From assembly GCA_900618425.1 (NCBI GenBank), contig UZAN01039860.1, positions 44,004-108,003 on the forward strand: DNA of 64,000 nucleotides, written 5' to 3'. This document shows, piece by piece, positions 25,267-37,472 of the stretch (position 1 is the stretch's first letter; the number at the start of each line of letters is the position of its first letter). Origin of the DNA: Echinostoma caproni. Lineage: Eukaryota > Platyhelminthes > Trematoda > Plagiorchiida > Echinostomatidae. The notes beneath the pieces are model-generated. The model had not been told where the DNA came from. It did no database searches and saw nothing but the letters and a program-made list of their open reading frames with translations. The position numbers were made by a program, and so were the translations under genes.

Positions 25267-27060
25267 TCAGGAGTCGGGCCAGTTAGGATTCAGGGATATC
25301 TCATAAGCTTTTATACGATAGGGTAAGTACTGAAATAGGGAAGCGTATGAATGGACGGGAACGTTAAGATGATAGATCGAGATGCATTGGATGAAGTGGG
25401 TCGTCCAGAATCATATTGGCAAGTTTAACACATGAGTTGATGTGACCATTTATGAGTTCTGTGAATATTGACTCGATTGGGATTAATGTTGCACGACCGA
25501 CCGTCAGCAATCACAACAAAATGTTGTGAACTTTTGATTTAAAGGGAAGGGAAACATGACAGGCGGAGAATAGCTTAGAATGGGGAAAACGCATAGGTGA
25601 AAGAGTACAGGACTGAATATGTGGTTCGGAATTACCTGAGTTTGCCTAACTGAAAAGAAAGGCGTCATAGATTTCCCCTACGATTGCAAATGTGTGTGAA
25701 CCACCAAAGATTACTGTCGATGGTGACACCGCGGTACTTGACTGAGGTCATACTGGACACTGGTGTGTAGTTAAGGGTAGCATGGTCCTTTGAAAATAAG
25801 GAGCGGGAAAGACTAAAGATGTACTGGGTGGACTTATATTTGTTAAGACAGACCGAATTGCTTGAATAACTGTTGAATGTGGAATAGATTTCAGCGAAAT
25901 AATCAAATCTCCAAGGAGATGAAATTGTTGGACGTAAAACGTCGTCATCCGCATACTTTGGATATGCTCAACGGGTGGAACCAAAAGATTACTAATAAAA
26001 GCATGAAGACAGAGCAGCACCTCGAAGCACATCAGAATAATCAACAAGAGGTTTTGATGCTTTCCTTCACGATTTGGTGGACTGGATCTCTCCTTGAAAT
26101 AGTCAGAAAACCATGAAAGCAGCTATCTCGGAGGGTCATGTTTGAAAAGAGGGAATGATTGAGAAACGGAATTAAATGCGAACGAATAGTTAAAAAACAT
26201 AATGGACAGACTCGGCCGAATTGTTTAATGACTTACTGATAAAATAGATTAGATTAGATACGGCGTCTAGTGTCGATCTGTTGATTTTATATGCAAACTG
26301 GAGGGGGTCATAGGGGTTTGTGGTAATTGACTGCAAGCAACTAGTGAAGGCCATTTCAGTCAACGTTAAAGCTGCAGAGGTCAGCGCGATAGGATGAAAC
26401 TGTTCCTCGAGAACGGTTGAGGACGAGAACTTCGAGACTGGAATAACGGCAACTTGATCCCAAGGATTGGGAATATACCGGGACGAAAAGAACTAATTAA
26501 CGACGCATGTAATCGTATTGGTCAGTGAATCTGCTCCAAATATGAGAAATGTCAAAGTAAGATCACCAGGGCCTGCAGCTGAAGATGCTTTTGAGGACAA
26601 CAGAAGCTTGAAGATTTCATCATTTGAAAAGTGTATTGTATTGGATTCATTGTACGAGAATGAAGTAATCGGGCTTTCGGTTGAAGGGTGGATGAAAGCA
26701 GCGTTATGGCTGTTGACGTCCACCGGGGTATTCAAGTGTTTTCTGTTCTACACTTAGAGAAGGCGAATACCTTGCCATAAAAGCCTGGAGAACCTGGGTG
26801 GGAGAGATTGCATTCAGGGGCCTTATCTCTTACTTGACAGAGTCAGAACAATGGTTTACAGCTACTTCATAGCGAGATTTACAGGCCGTTTCTTTGTACC
26901 CTCTCAGTAAATTCAAAAAAGGGTGAGGTAATTCTGCCGTCGCAGACAAACAGCGTTTTCATGGGGCGACACAAGTTCAAGACAAATTTAATGGTTTCAG
27001 TGAACAAACTGGCACATATAAAAAGCGATGGACAAGAATCAAATCACGACTGAGCAACCA
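25267..27060 (-). pseudogene. CR1-like non-LTR retrotransposon, ORF2 reverse transcriptase remnant
   Basis: Read on the minus strand, most of the reverse transcriptase half of a CR1-like ORF2 can be followed through several frames. In order: the linker after the endonuclease (ELPHPFLNLLRGYKET, then KSRYEVAVNH), the N-terminal palm block (LLLSSKASSAAGPGDLT, DSLTNTITCVVN), IPNPWDQVAVIPVSKFSSS, EEQFHPIALTSAALTLTEM, DPLQFAYKINRSTLDAV, motif A as FFNYSFAFNSVS, LLSWFSDYFKE-like sequence, the YADD catalytic box (PKYADDDVLRPTISS), NSVCLNK, YIFSLSRS, then MTSVKYRGVTIDSNLWW and a decayed C-terminus ending YRIKAYEISLNPNWPDS-stop. Stops and at least two frameshifts break it, one just before motif A, whose catalytic aspartate is asparagine here. 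The endonuclease domain could not be traced beyond 27060. Confidence 0.9.
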
Positions 27061-27564
27061 CAACAAAACGATTGATAATAGAGATGCCGCTGAGAGAAAA
27101 GTCCCTTAGACGAAAGTTTGTCTGATTAGAATGTATAAATGTTCGATAAGCAGTGCGAGAGATTTCCAAGGTACTGATAACATTGACAACAACTTCTAAT
27201 TTATTGTCATTATATACCTCAGACTTGGCTTAATCTTTTCTGACGATAGTTTGGCCAGTGATTGTTTGTGGTGGCAGGGGGAATTCATCTTAACATCAGA
27301 GGATGCCTATCGAAAGCAGTTCATATTGCTGGTAACGGAAAAAAGCTTTTTATCATACAAGTGATACTCTCCGCCCCTCTTGTGTCATAAAAGGATTGTC
27401 TATCTGATCGCCCTCTCATTTAATGCAAATGAATCAAATACAGTTTACATAAGCTTGAAGTGGATGACTGATACCTAAGCGGTTGCAGATTAATGGGTCA
27501 CAACTGGATCACTCAAGCGCCCTCCCTTTTACAGTCATGGATTGATGAACCCATTATCCAAAAA

Positions 27565-27665
27565 ACTTGTGTAAAAGCTAATAACGAGTACTGGACCTGT
27601 GTTTCGTTCTTATGGGGGCTCATCAGCTGTTTATCCCCCGAATAGTACACAAACCCTGGGTGTGT
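27565..27665 (-). ncRNA. Degenerate SINE copy with hammerhead ribozyme core (copy at 27.6 kb)
   Basis: The minus strand contains CTGATGA (27620-27626), a 14-base stem II segment, then GAAA (27602-27605) and AC, followed by GGTC/CAGTAC where a hammerhead would cleave after GTC. Both conserved boxes are intact and their spacing equals that of the copy at 46.0 kb. Stem II keeps only its outer G-C pair and one inner C-G pair; the two pairs between are C/A mismatches. Stems I and III are weak. Upstream, CAGGGTTTGTGTAC may be a worn B box. Downstream, TTTTACACAAG resembles the copy at 46.0 kb. The arrangement is that of the schistosome Sm-alpha SINE as I remember it. Without an intact stem II, activity is doubtful. 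Confidence 0.6.
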
Positions 27666-30600
27666 TTGTTTGGATTCTTGGGGGATAAAGCAACAAAATC
27701 TTCCATTACCACCTCGTGTGCAAATATGTTCATCAGAACAACATCAATCGATGGTTTCCATCCATTTTTGCCCCCCTATTAACACTGATAATCATTTCAC
27801 TGTCGTAGCAGTGACACCGAAAAAGCTTGTATGAGCCAGCAATTGAAAACGGTAAAAATTTATGAATGTATATTACAACCTTACCAGTGCCTGAGTTCGA
27901 TTATACAAATTATATGATGGACTTTCCTGACTGTTTGACAGTTGTCTTTCTCCGATCTACCAATATTTCACATGGAAAGCGCATACTTGCTTCTGAGAGG
28001 CACATATGGTATTCTCATTTTCCATTATTTTGGTTTCTAATTTAACCGTATTTCTTTTTCAAACGAACTATTGCACGAATATTGCATATGCATTGCTTGC
28101 GCGGCTAAATATCAGTCTTTAGAGTGAAGGAATCCTCTCTTGATTCTTCTCATTTGCTGTGTTAGAAATTGATTGCTCAATGTGGTTGTACGGAACTTCA
28201 TATTCGGTCAGCAGGACTGTAGACTATACTCTACCCTGGTTGATGAATCAGCTGACACACACACACACAAACCCCAGAGGGATTGAGATTTCAATCCGAG
28301 CAATTAATGCCTCCTGGCGACTGGACGGGATCTGGCACATGAGAATACCATGCAACACATCCCGATTAAAATTCCCCAATTTCTGTTCTAGCTTTTACTA
28401 ACAGCCAACTTTCCGGTCAGACTTAAGATGCGTTTTCCCGACACAGTCTAAGGACAATTCAAACGTTTGGAACAAAGTTGTATGTTTGTGCAGGGGTGTG
28501 GTGGGGAGAGGCACAGACAGAACGACAGCAGTAGATGAGAGATGGGGCTGGTGGTGGGGGTGGTAGTGATTGAGTGATTTGACACAATATACGTGATGCT
28601 AGTGGCAACCGAGTGAATGAGACCGAGAGACAGAAATAGAGGGAGTATGTTTGTAATGAATACAGTGTACTAAGCCATGCCGACGCTTCACCCACAAAGC
28701 CGTCACACCTTCATCGTCATCGGTTCTACCCCCAATCTGAGGCACACACGTCCCAGGTCCGGGCGTGAATCGGGTGACTCTAACCAAGACCTGGGTGGGC
28801 AACTTCCGATCGAAATGGCCACCAGGTCACTCCCACCAACCGTCCACACCTTTTGCTTTTCATACGCGGTGTCACCATACCCCTCCTTCTATAGAGCTCT
28901 CCATCTCTTACGGTCTGACTTTGTTTGACTGTCTCAGTCGCTGATATAATTGTTCCGATCATCCACCCGGCACGGTCAGAAGTCGTGGAAACCGGTCCAG
29001 CATGTGGGAAGACATGCATAAGGATGCGATTAACAACCTCCGCACATGTGGGATCACATGGAATACTAACCAACATGGAATACCATACGTGATCCGAAGT
29101 GACCAATACCGATCGGCTACAGGGGACAAGGTCAATCTTCCCGTACACACGCATACACATAGCAAGGGAAATAATTAAACTTTCTACCGTGGTATTTTTC
29201 CAAATTCAAGATTCCACTGACAATGTCAGATTCTACTTCAAGGTGGGAGTGTACTTACTCAGAAAATGACGCTTCCTTGGCCTGTGCTACCGGTACCAAA
29301 TGACTTCTGAGGGCTTCGCAGAATCATTATAGTTTCAAAACCTGTTCCCTCTGCACAATATTAACAAAACTTAGACGGAATGCTTTTGGGAAAATGTGCC
29401 GGTTTGACGTTTCTATAACCGCACGTCTCTTTTAAATCAAGCGAATTTAAATTTGCGTCCTTTGCACAGTGAGTGGAATCAGATGCAAAAACTTCTTTTG
29501 AGTGAAGTGATGAAGTAATCATCTGGTGTTATGACTGAAAGGCTTTCAGTAGATAATAATTGAAAAAATGAAACATAATAATGAAAAATTGAACTTCTAA
29601 ATTTAACTAAATAGGATTGTCCAATTGCTCAAATTTCTCAACTACCATCTAATCATATGCACTGAAACCAAAAACGCGAGGTCCCATCGCATAATTGATA
29701 GTCCCGAACGGTCTCTTAGCGCAAACGCTCGCAATCTCCTCCTCCATCACTTCGATTTTGCGCGTCCAAAGTGTTGAACAATCGAACCACATCAGCTATG
29801 GTGGTTGTAGATGCAATGGAAAAATTATGTCAGACAATTTTCCCAGTAAATCTTTCACAATCCTTGCGAACTACCCTCCCACATTTAACGACACGTTTGG
29901 TGACTGTTTGCGCAAATGGGAGTTATTGCAACAGCTGACGGGCCCGGTCACCGTCACCGAAATTATGCGTCACATAAGAGACTCTCCATTCGAACCGATT
30001 AGACCGTATGGCAGTGTTTTACGCATACACCCTATGGAGTGTCTGTTGGTCCACTCGTTTGCACGGACTTCTTTCCTGGGGCGAGGACATTTTTACTCAT
30101 GATTTGCCCACCTCAGCAGATCCGTTCAGCACAAAGTAACACGCTGGAAGGTTATATGCCATGGCTGACTGTTCTGCTACTGGCCGATTAAGGCTCTCTT
30201 CTCCCGTGAGCGTAATGAACGCTACCACACACGAACACACCTGGAAAACGAGAGGCAGTCTAACTACGTGGCTCGAATGATTTTGGTCAAAGTAGTGAGG
30301 CCATGTTACTCTCTCTCTCGCTTGTTCGGCAGCTGTGAATTATCGACACGACAGCTGTCCCCTTGATCCGGCTTGATGAAATTGTGAACGTCCGTGTTCG
30401 CAAGATGGCACACATGTATGCACACACACGCACAACAGTAGGAAAACACGGTTAACGCAGAAAATCCGTGTTTGTCTTCGGTTGTGATACGAAGGCGGTT
30501 CACATCAAAGTTCTGTGCTAGGACAACCGAAACAAATCCTTCCTCGACGTACGACAAACGCGCGCGCAAACACACACTTATGTACCACACGGATTTTATG

Positions 30601-30934
30601 TATCTTTTTTGCTCTTCTCTGCCCGAAACAAGACGCACATTGACCCGTTGTATCATCCCCGAATCTGTTCTAATGTTTACGTAATACGAAAGCAGGTTAG
30701 AAATGACGACTGTCAAATCGACCATATATTTATCATATGATGATTTGTTCGAGGTTCAGTGAAATAGATCTCTGTACCATCACTAATATTTAAGTATGTT
30801 GAACTAATTTATCACCTATTTACAAATGCACTTTTCGAAACGTATTACTTGCTCTTTATGGTAAATTTCGTCATATGCAAAACACATGAAACGTGAATTG
30901 AAAAGATCAGAATCACTTGTGAGCTGTTTAGACA
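27666..30934. other. Unassigned stretch with a G-rich strand and a GC-rich block
   Basis: A (CA)n run lies at 28255-28269. From about 28490 to 28570 the plus strand is strongly G-rich (GGGGTGTGGTGGGG, later GGTGGTGGGGGTGG). From about 28670 to 28930 there is a block of higher GC without a recognised coding frame, which could be part of a dispersed repeat. The open frame at 29695-30102 (+) is of chance length and unrecognised. Confidence 0.45.
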
Positions 30935-31018
30935 CTGATGAATCAGTAATCACAATCCATCGACCCTGGACCTCACCGGTAGAACGCGAGCATACTATCC
31001 ACTTAACTACCGGGCACT
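30935..31018 (-). repeat. tRNA-headed SINE copy with internal deletion
   Basis: On the minus strand the head reads CCGGTAGTTAAGTGG, with TAGTTAAGTGG fitting a polymerase III A box, and then runs 46 bases without a gap against the head of the copy at 46.1 kb up to GGTCC. There the other copy has a B box (GGTTCGATCCCC) before GGGTCGATGGATT; this copy goes from GGTCC almost straight to GGGTCGATGGATT, losing about 17 bases. The lost segment is bounded by the near repeats GGTTCGAT and GGGTCGAT, which suits slippage. The next box reads ACTGATTCATCAGT, so the hammerhead core is destroyed. Confidence 0.65.
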
Positions 31019-31396
31019 TGATCGGACTGCTCTTCATTTTGCCTATACTCGTTGTGGGACGTCCCCTCTTTACATACTTTTTGTAGGCATCACATCTCGC
31101 TCATCCAAGCACAAGTGTCCGAGGTGGTAACTTTTGCGGAAACCTTCCGAAATTGACAAAATATCATTTATCTTCTGCATCTGGTACCTGCGTTCATGCT
31201 TTTTGCCGTTAGTGCGAACGGTCGAAAAGAAAATTTCGCAAATTTAAGCCGACTCATTACAAATGGCCATTCTCCAACCGGCTTGGTTTGTAGCTAGCTG
31301 TTCTATCGGGGGCTCTTAACGGATAAAAAGTGGAACGAATTTGGGTAGACAGCGATGGACGATGAGCGTTAATTATTACAAATAACTGTAGGTGTT
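31019..31396. other. Unassigned stretch
   Basis: Nothing recognised between the SINE head and the fold-back element. Confidence 0.5.
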
Positions 31397-31645
31397 TAGA
31401 ACATAATTTCAGGCGAACAGGTGTTTTCAATAACTCATATTCATGACACAACTGCAAATCCCGGAAGCACAGATCTGACAATGCGGCGTGCAACACACAT
31501 AAACACAGACACACATACACGAACTGAAAGATTCCTCGCATTTTATTGTTCTCTTCCCAACTCCCAGGATTTTCCCCCTCATATAAACTGTAACGACATG
31601 AATATGAGTTATTGAAAACAATTGTTCGCCTGAAGTTGTGTTCTA
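31397..31645. mobile_element. MITE-like fold-back element with 47 bp terminal inverted repeats and TA flanks
   Basis: The left end (31399-31445, GAACATAATTTCAGGCGAAC onward) and the reverse complement of the right end (31597-31643) match over 47 bases with four differences. TA dinucleotides sit immediately outside both ends (31397-31398 and 31644-31645), the target-site duplication of Tc1/mariner-type DNA transposons. The 245 bp unit has no transposase frame; its interior of about 150 bp includes a CA-rich tract. This fits a miniature inverted-repeat transposable element. The minus-strand frame running across it from 31257 to 31712 is probably incidental. No second copy of the terminal repeat was found in the window. 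Confidence 0.8.
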
Positions 31646-34600
31646 ATTGTGAGTATGGGCATATTTCGAAATTTGAAACTGTAGATGTTTCATCTAATTG
31701 GCATACACACAATAAAATATCTTATTTTACACAAGTCTACAGAATTCTAATAAGCAAACAGGGAAATTTATGAAACGGTTCGGCCATTTTGAACACAGTA
31801 ATTTGCTCTCAAAGGTCTTGTTCATTTTTAACCGTTGAGAAAACAGCTAAACACTTTCTTTTCCGCAATCCAAACATATTACTCATAAAAAAACTAATAA
31901 TTTTGGAACGGATATGGATCAGCAGGACGTGAATCATGATGTAATTGCAGCACTACGCTGACATATGAAAATTATCAGTTCATATCGGTTTTCGTTCTAT
32001 CCCGAATCGGATGACGTGATGGGATATTTAGTAAAACAATGAGGTATTTCTAGTTCACAAATTTCTATGCATTGATGAATCTCAGATATGGTTAACTTGT
32101 GGGCACAGCGGGTTCATTTAAAAATCTCATTTTAATTCCGACTTGAAAACTCGATTTTCAATTCAAGAAGTATTGTAGCAATTTGATTTGTTCACTCTAG
32201 GGCGATCACTCGCGGGGGGGGGGAAACATACACACACAAACAAACAAATCCTTATTGGTGTGCTCGTCGCAGCTCCCGTCGAGAAGTTAAAACTAAACTG
32301 ACCAGATATAATCAATCTAAGTGTAAAATGTCAAGTAATACATCGATAACTCCGTCAGATTGAAAAGAAGATCTCTTTTGTCATTGTACTCAAATTCTGG
32401 AAGCCCCATATTCACAGCGAATAGTAACGAGGATGACCACGTATGCCATCAGATAGGAATGCAACTTTTAATTGGTATCCAAGACTCTGGTTCTGTCTAC
32501 GACAGGAAGTCTTTTATTGCAGTGCCTCGTAAATTGGTGTTGTTATATGACTGCGATACCGCAATCCGCAGTAGTTTTATTGTTTTCATGTTTTTTTATT
32601 CCCGTTATCGAATTTATTCGTAATAGAAAATTTGGGAATTGAATAGTAGCCTAACAACTAAACACTACGAATTTGGAATCTATTAAAACTGCTTACATCA
32701 CCTTGGTTGGCATTGATTGGATGCTCCACTTTGTGGACTCTGGAATGCACCATGTGTCTCTTTTCCACTTTAGTTTGACATGTGAAACACTCCCTACTCA
32801 TTTGTGGCTGCCAGTCCAAGTAACCGGCTCACGGTTATCAGTTCTGGTAAATACCTAGTAGACCCGCCTGACATTTACTCCTTTCGGCTCTTTACGGCAT
32901 TTCCTGATGTAATCAGACGTATGCTTCCTAGGAAAATGTAACTCCTCCTACACGTATACAAACACATATGGCATTTGGTTGCAACACACCGAGGCTCCAC
33001 ATGTTTTGTTACGCAACCATCAAATGTTACGCGTTTCAACGAATTGCGACAATCTCAAATCATTTGTTTAGACTTAGCCATCACCAGCAATGTTGCTTGC
33101 TGATCACACAACGATGAACTTTTTCCAAGTGTGATGTGTGTAGTGTATTATACTAAAACTCGTGCCTAGGATGATAGACTTTCTCCTTTGTACCGGGCCA
33201 CGTGTTTCTCTGTGTACAACAACGAAAACGGGCAAAAGGTACTATGCCCATCTTTGTTCTTCTAATATGCTAGTCGAAATGGCCTACAAGTTCTATAGAC
33301 TTTTCCATGAAAGGTAGCGAAATAGATCTTATATATATGTATACACACACACGGACATCATACACGTTATTTTGGCATCCATATGTCGAAGGATGGAAAT
33401 AGAAATTCCAGCAAATTGGTTCACCTTTTCCACAAATATGATTGACTGAACTATTTGAATAACTGATAACAAACATGTCCCTACCTAATTGTGAGCTTCT
33501 CATCTGGCATCTGCAAGTCACTGGGAATAAAAAGATTTGACATTTAATACATTCTACAGAAGAAATGCCATTCTATTATGCACCTCCATCATGGTGCTTA
33601 GCGTATTTCCCTCAGGGAAGTTCCTGCTCTTCAATGAGCAGATGACACCTATCTGGATCATGCAACAATTTTCCACGATTTAAGCATCCGAAATAAAGTG
33701 CTCCTGGGTCAATATGCATACTCATTAAATCCACACGTAGCTAAGATACCAGAAGTTCTTCCACTGTCCGTTTTCGGTATTGTGTAAAAACTGTTCAAAG
33801 CAATCCATCATCCGCATCTGAGTAGAACGAATATCCTGAATGATGGTCAACCGAACCGAGAACCATGCCATTCGACAAAAAAATACCGGATCATCAAACT
33901 TATTCACCTACGTACGCGCTCGTGTTACAGCACGCATATACGCATACAAGTTAACCACCATTATACTAGCGAACAACTGCTACAAGAACACTTCTGTCCA
34001 AAAGTGGGATTTCACGTCCAAACCTCAGGCGGCCCATGGTCACTTTTACAGCACAGAATGAAAGCGAGTGAGTGAGATATATGGAGCGAGATAGAAAGCA
34101 CGCGTAAGGGGGATAAACTTAGCAAGAATATTTGAATTCGAGATGGTAAAGGGTGGTGTCTGAGGTGGTAAGGAAAGGTAGGGATTCGATTGTGGACGCG
34201 GACATGTGTGCAAAACTGAAGTTTATTGCTTCATTACATGCAGCCCAGATCCATTAGGATTACGCTAGTGGTGGGGTGGCCAACGATTGGGTAAAAGTTG
34301 TGTTCCGACGATTTTGAGCGGACACCTTCGGTCAGTCTTGGAACACCCGGATTAGTGTTTGCCTATTCTTCCAGCTCGCCCCCACCCCTGTTCACCACCA
34401 CCACAAGGACCACCACTATCCAATTCTCCCAATACTACTGGACATAACACTTTCCGTCTCTCGCCCTCGTTGGCCAAAATATTCGATGCTATTCCCAGAG
34501 AGTGGAACCGGATGTTCGCTGTATTAGTCTATGTTCACACCACGAGATCCGGCACATACTGCGATCCTGTTCGAGCGGGTGGAATCGGTAAGAATCACAC

Positions 34601-35505
34601 AGTTTAGGTTTTTCTCTTGTGGTGGTTCGATGTTTAGGTGGATGGGGATGGCGGAGAGGCTGTCGGTGATGAAAAACAAGACAGTGTCTGATGCGAGGGA
34701 AAACTATTATACTCATACATGCCTTTGACCGATATCTAGTTTGCTAAAACTTTTATGTATTTTGTCTACTGGTCAATCTCTTCTCCTCTCTCTCGCTTGG
34801 GAGCTCGTAAACACGTCAGTTGTGCATTTTTCGATTTTAGAACACGCAAATTTATGCGGCTCTGCGCTTTTGCATTTTCCGTTGAAATTCAGATGAGTGG
34901 GGTGTAATAGTGAGACTGGGCCTTTACAAATCACAGATCCAACTACTGCTTTCGTTCTGATTACAGCTGAGTCCCAGCTCAAGCGGTAACGGTCCCAGTC
35001 CAAGTAGAATACAAAACCAGCACAAACACATATTGGGGAGTTTCATCAAGGATAGAACAGTGCGTTTTGTCCATCGTCGCATGATGAAATAATACCTATT
35101 ATGCATAAATTATCCGGTAGAGAAACTATCAGGGCCATGATCGTGTCCTGTGATTGTAATGGGGATTTAATCACCCAACCTAATGAACATTCTTTTTCTG
35201 TTATACTTAAGCAGATTTTCAAAAGGGTGAGTCTCAATATATTACCGCAAAAACAGTCCAGCACTGCCGTGAGGGGGAGACAGATAGAGAGAAATGAAAC
35301 CTAATACCAATAAACTTAACATGGGTTTGAAAACTTACTGGTCTAGCGAACTTCACTGATCGCTGCCAAACTCATACTGTATACAAGATAAGTGAGAATG
35401 TGTAAGGAGGATAGGGATTGGACTTCATTTTAGGGACGGGAAAATAAAGTGAGTCTCTATGGTCAACACACAGAGTATACAGTCCAACTGTGCATACATA
35501 CTATT
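31646..35505. other. Unassigned stretch
   Basis: No gene recognised. A ten-base G run with adjacent CA-rich sequence lies at 32214-32250, and a TA/CA microsatellite at about 33329-33352. Confidence 0.5.
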
Positions 35506-35985
35506 TCAAGCAGTTTGGTGTGATAACAAGTGCCAGCATGATGGCAACTGCTGTCGATTTTCTACCACGACCTTCATTGTCTCCAACCATCCAGTTACGG
35601 AGTCTTTTGTACCTCTACCCGCGAGACCAGAGACACCTGCTTTACCCAATCGCTCTGTACTTTTCTTCACGCCTCGTCTTTATGTTATCTGCTGGCTTCC
35701 ACTTGGCTTTCTGCAGTCTGAAATAGCTACTGCAAATAAGGCGCGCTGCGGTAGGTGACCGTCGAACATACGCAAAAAGTGTCCTAGCCAACGGAGCCTA
35801 TGGATTTGAATTTAATGCGACAACGAGTTCGTAGTCTATACATTCCCAAACACTCGCCGGCTTACGTCTTAACTACTAATCCGCTCACTCCATCCAACCT
35901 GGGCCAAACCGTGTAAGCATCACTTGTCGAAAACTGCCAAGCGACAGATGTCTTCCACTCTCAAATGACCGGAGCGTGCGCAGTA
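35506..35985 (-). pseudogene. RTE-like non-LTR reverse transcriptase, C-terminal fragment with five stops
   Basis: A single minus-strand frame of 160 codons can be read through from 35985 to 35506 with five internal stops and no frameshift. It shows SGHLRVEDICRLAVFD, then AQVGWSERIS, SRRVFGN, RLRWLGHFLRMFDGHLPQRALF, a RRGVKKSTERLGKAGVSGLAG block, GWLETMKVVVENRQQLPSCW and the terminal HQTA-stop. This is the order found in flatworm RTE-like proteins after the palm (RVEDIRRL.VFD, LRWLGHVLRM, RGMKKLT..L...G.SRLPGWG, WLETLKDMAENR.QW). Its 5' side ends near 35990, so the copy is 5'-truncated. It belongs to the same broad family as the plus-strand fragment at 6.0 kb, but the two have diverged too far to be recent duplicates. 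Confidence 0.88.
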
Positions 35986-37010
35986 ATTTAATCTCAATCC
36001 GTCTTCAAGAACAAACATTCAATGAACTAATTTGATGCTCACTCTGATTGGTTCACGTCATCACTAAATGAAATTTAAGTGATTATTCAACTGACATCTA
36101 ATATGTTGAGCACATATCCAAATTAACCCGGTGTACATTTGCCACTAGCTTTTCAAACTTCCTCGAAGAGTGATCGTTGAATACTGACACTCAAAACTGA
36201 TTACAGTACTTTTTCCACTATAGAAACTATGCGACTCTACTTGTGCACACGTTTAAAAGAAGTAGGATCAGAACGAGGTTAGTTCGACGCTCGTGTACAG
36301 CTTGTAGCTTTCAGTGCAGCTAGATAAGCTAGAAGAATGCGAAAACTTTTATTATTTATTTATAAAATAATCGGATCTCTATGTGAACCCAGAAATGTGG
36401 CTGAAACAGCCATACAATGGGTTCGCCGATCTCCAGTTCAGTTTTTGTTCGTCCCGTACACGACTAGGTCCGATAAATAGAGCACTTCATGACAAACAGC
36501 TTTATGCATAATGTCCTCGGCCATCGCCTGGGTACAAATGATGTCTGGTGAGTTCAGCTGGACTCAACTTTCTTGGGTCTAGGATCTTGTAATTACTGAA
36601 CATATATTATTGGTTACTCCAATTTTCACAGCTATGGCTAAATGATTTAGAATGCACTGAGCAAATCTGTATACTTGAAGTGAGCGTCATGTTTCTTGCT
36701 TCCAAGCACTACTTTAAGCCATCAATTCCTGTGTATATTGCAATTCTGCCAAATTCATCAAAATTTCGATTTGATTTCCTGCCTAGGTTTGGTTTGGTCC
36801 AAGAGCTCCTGGAAAGCAAACGAGTTCTGTTGGATCGCCCAGCATTCAATAAGTCAACAAGATTCGTAAACGCCCATTTCCCGTTCCGCAGTCTCTACAA
36901 ACAGCTGTTAGTCACATCGACTGTCCGGGGGATCGAAATATAGATTACAGAAAATCTCATCACTTGGTGGCGCATGCTGACACATATTTCGAGACTCAGG
37001 TCCTCCACAG

Positions 37011-37028
37011 GTGTGTGTGTGTGTGTGG
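37011..37028. repeat. (GT)n microsatellite
   Basis: Nine consecutive GT units. Confidence 0.9.
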
Positions 37029-37434
37029 CGTGTTTTACCCTCAATGTTGGGCAGTCTCATTGACTGACTGACTGTAAGGAACAGGGATCTCTAGCAAAAC
37101 AGTTGACAAATCTGTCCCATATCCTGTGACTCGACCCGGAGCTGTCTGGATTACCTACCTCGGACCCACTGTATCAGCATCAACCGAGTTTACACCGCCG
37201 GCCCCCCCCTCCCGTCCTCTTCTACTGTATCTTACACTGAGTTTTCTTTCAGATTGACAGCTGTGCCTATTAGAAAGCATGTCATAGCCTAAGAGACAGC
37301 GGGTGGTAGAAGGAACTCAGGTACCAATGTTTTTCAGGACATGTAACTGGCGCCAACAGTTTAAGAACAAGGGTGGAGAGAGCAGCGCTACAGTGTCCCC
37401 GACCGAGTACCCGTTGTTTGCATTAAGCGCAGAC

Positions 37435-37438
<4 letters not shown>

Positions 37439-37469
<31 letters not shown>
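37439..37469. repeat. (GT)n microsatellite
   Basis: An uninterrupted GT run of about 31 bases; frames across it give artificial Cys-Val or His-Thr runs. Confidence 0.95.

Positions 37470-37472
<3 letters not shown>

Noticed and set aside
31257..31712. 151-codon minus-strand frame
   Set aside because: It crosses the whole fold-back element and a CA-rich tract; no domain, and the length is near chance.
36680..36943. Possible exon after a TTTCCTGCCTAG acceptor-like site
   Set aside because: No convincing donor, no recognised domain, and length within chance.
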